Source: Terriglobia bacterium (GTDB lineage Bacteria > Acidobacteriota > Terriglobia > UBA7540). Taken from it: a stretch of 5,453 nucleotides of DNA. This document shows positions 5,245 through 5,453 of the stretch, piece after piece (position 1 is the stretch's first letter; each line of letters starts with the position of its first letter). Below the pieces are notes generated by a model, which saw only the letters and a list, made by a program, of their open reading frames with translations, ran no database searches and had not been told where the DNA came from. The stretch is taken from NCBI GenBank assembly GCA_022866195.1, contig JALHUF010000089.1, positions 1 through 5,453 on the forward strand, read 5' to 3'. A program made the position numbers and the translations under genes.

Positions 5245-5453
5245 ATGGCTACGGTGGCAATCGGTGACATTCACGGCAACCGCTTGGCCCTCGAGAATCT
5301 TCTGGAGAAGGTTCTGCCAACCTTGGAGCCGCAAGACGTTCTTGTCTTCCTCGGCGACTATATCGACCGAGGACCCGACAGCCGAGGCTGCCTGGAGCGG
5401 ATCGTCCGCCTCAAGCAAGAAGCAAGGCACCAGGTGGTGACGCTGACCGGCAA
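5245..5453 (+). CDS. PPP-family metallophosphatase, N-terminal part (3' end outside the window)
   Basis: The first 69 codons of a calcineurin-like metallophosphoesterase are present. The metal-binding motifs appear in order: GDIHG (residues 7-11), GDYIDRG (37-43), and VVTLTG at 64-69, which leads into the GNH(E) motif cut by the window edge. The very early GDIHG, then GDYIDRGPDS, is typical of bacterial PPP enzymes: serine/threonine (sometimes tyrosine) protein phosphatases of the PrpE/PphA type, or symmetrical diadenosine tetraphosphatases. These use two metal ions to hydrolyse phosphoester or phosphoanhydride bonds. The substrate cannot be told from this part. The ATG at 5245 is supported by AAGGG (5235-5239) with a 5-nt spacer and by family alignment. 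No signal peptide is seen, so it is probably cytoplasmic. It is transcribed away from rpmH, in the place often held by dnaA in other genomes. Confidence 0.92.
   Translation, partial: MATVAIGDIHGNRLALENLLEKVLPTLEPQDVLVFLGDYIDRGPDSRGCLERIVRLKQEARHQVVTLTG

Overview
The window carries the conserved bacterial cluster rpmH-rnpA-yidD-yidC-khpB(jag)-mnmE, read right to left on the minus strand. It is flanked by two genes on the plus strand that are cut by the window edges. The DNA is GC-rich. YidC has the large periplasmic P1 domain found in diderm bacteria. That domain, together with an Asn at the usual groove-Arg position of YidC and a KhpB with a degenerate KH loop and no Jag_N domain, makes me lean towards a GC-rich diderm lineage such as Acidobacteriota. 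This placement is inference, not proof. No mobile element, CRISPR array, tRNA or rRNA is visible, so this is core housekeeping chromosome.

Layout from left to right: the last 98 residues of a polytopic membrane protein, most likely the lipid II flippase MurJ (plus strand, 1-298); a 101-bp convergent gap; mnmE (minus, 400-1800); a 140-bp gap holding a strong two-part hairpin next to the mnmE start; khpB (minus, 1941-2471); yidC (minus, 2478-4154); a 94-bp gap; yidD (minus, 4249-4458); rnpA (minus, 4455-4841); rpmH (minus, 4838-4972). A 272-bp divergent intergenic region follows, with a probable rpmH promoter. The window ends in the first 69 codons of a PPP-family metallophosphatase (plus, from 5245). 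rpmH and the phosphatase are real genes that simple ORF calling misses, one because it is short and starts with TTG, the other because it runs off the window.

The minus-strand genes look like one transcription unit. rpmH/rnpA and rnpA/yidD are each joined by a 4-bp ATGA overlap, and yidC/khpB are 6 bp apart. The products link translation and membrane biogenesis: ribosomal protein L34, the RNase P protein subunit for tRNA 5' maturation, two membrane-insertion factors (YidD, YidC), an RNA-binding protein (KhpB) and a tRNA wobble-modifying GTPase (MnmE). dnaA, often found upstream of rpmH, and mnmG, often found after mnmE, are not in these positions here.

I see no clearly new multi-gene system. 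The points most worth a second look are: rpmH lying wholly inside an open rnpA frame (as in Thermus), the missing groove Arg of YidC, the missing GXXG of KhpB, the hairpin at the mnmE start, and the structured leader with a perfect but apparently misplaced Shine-Dalgarno in front of the phosphatase.
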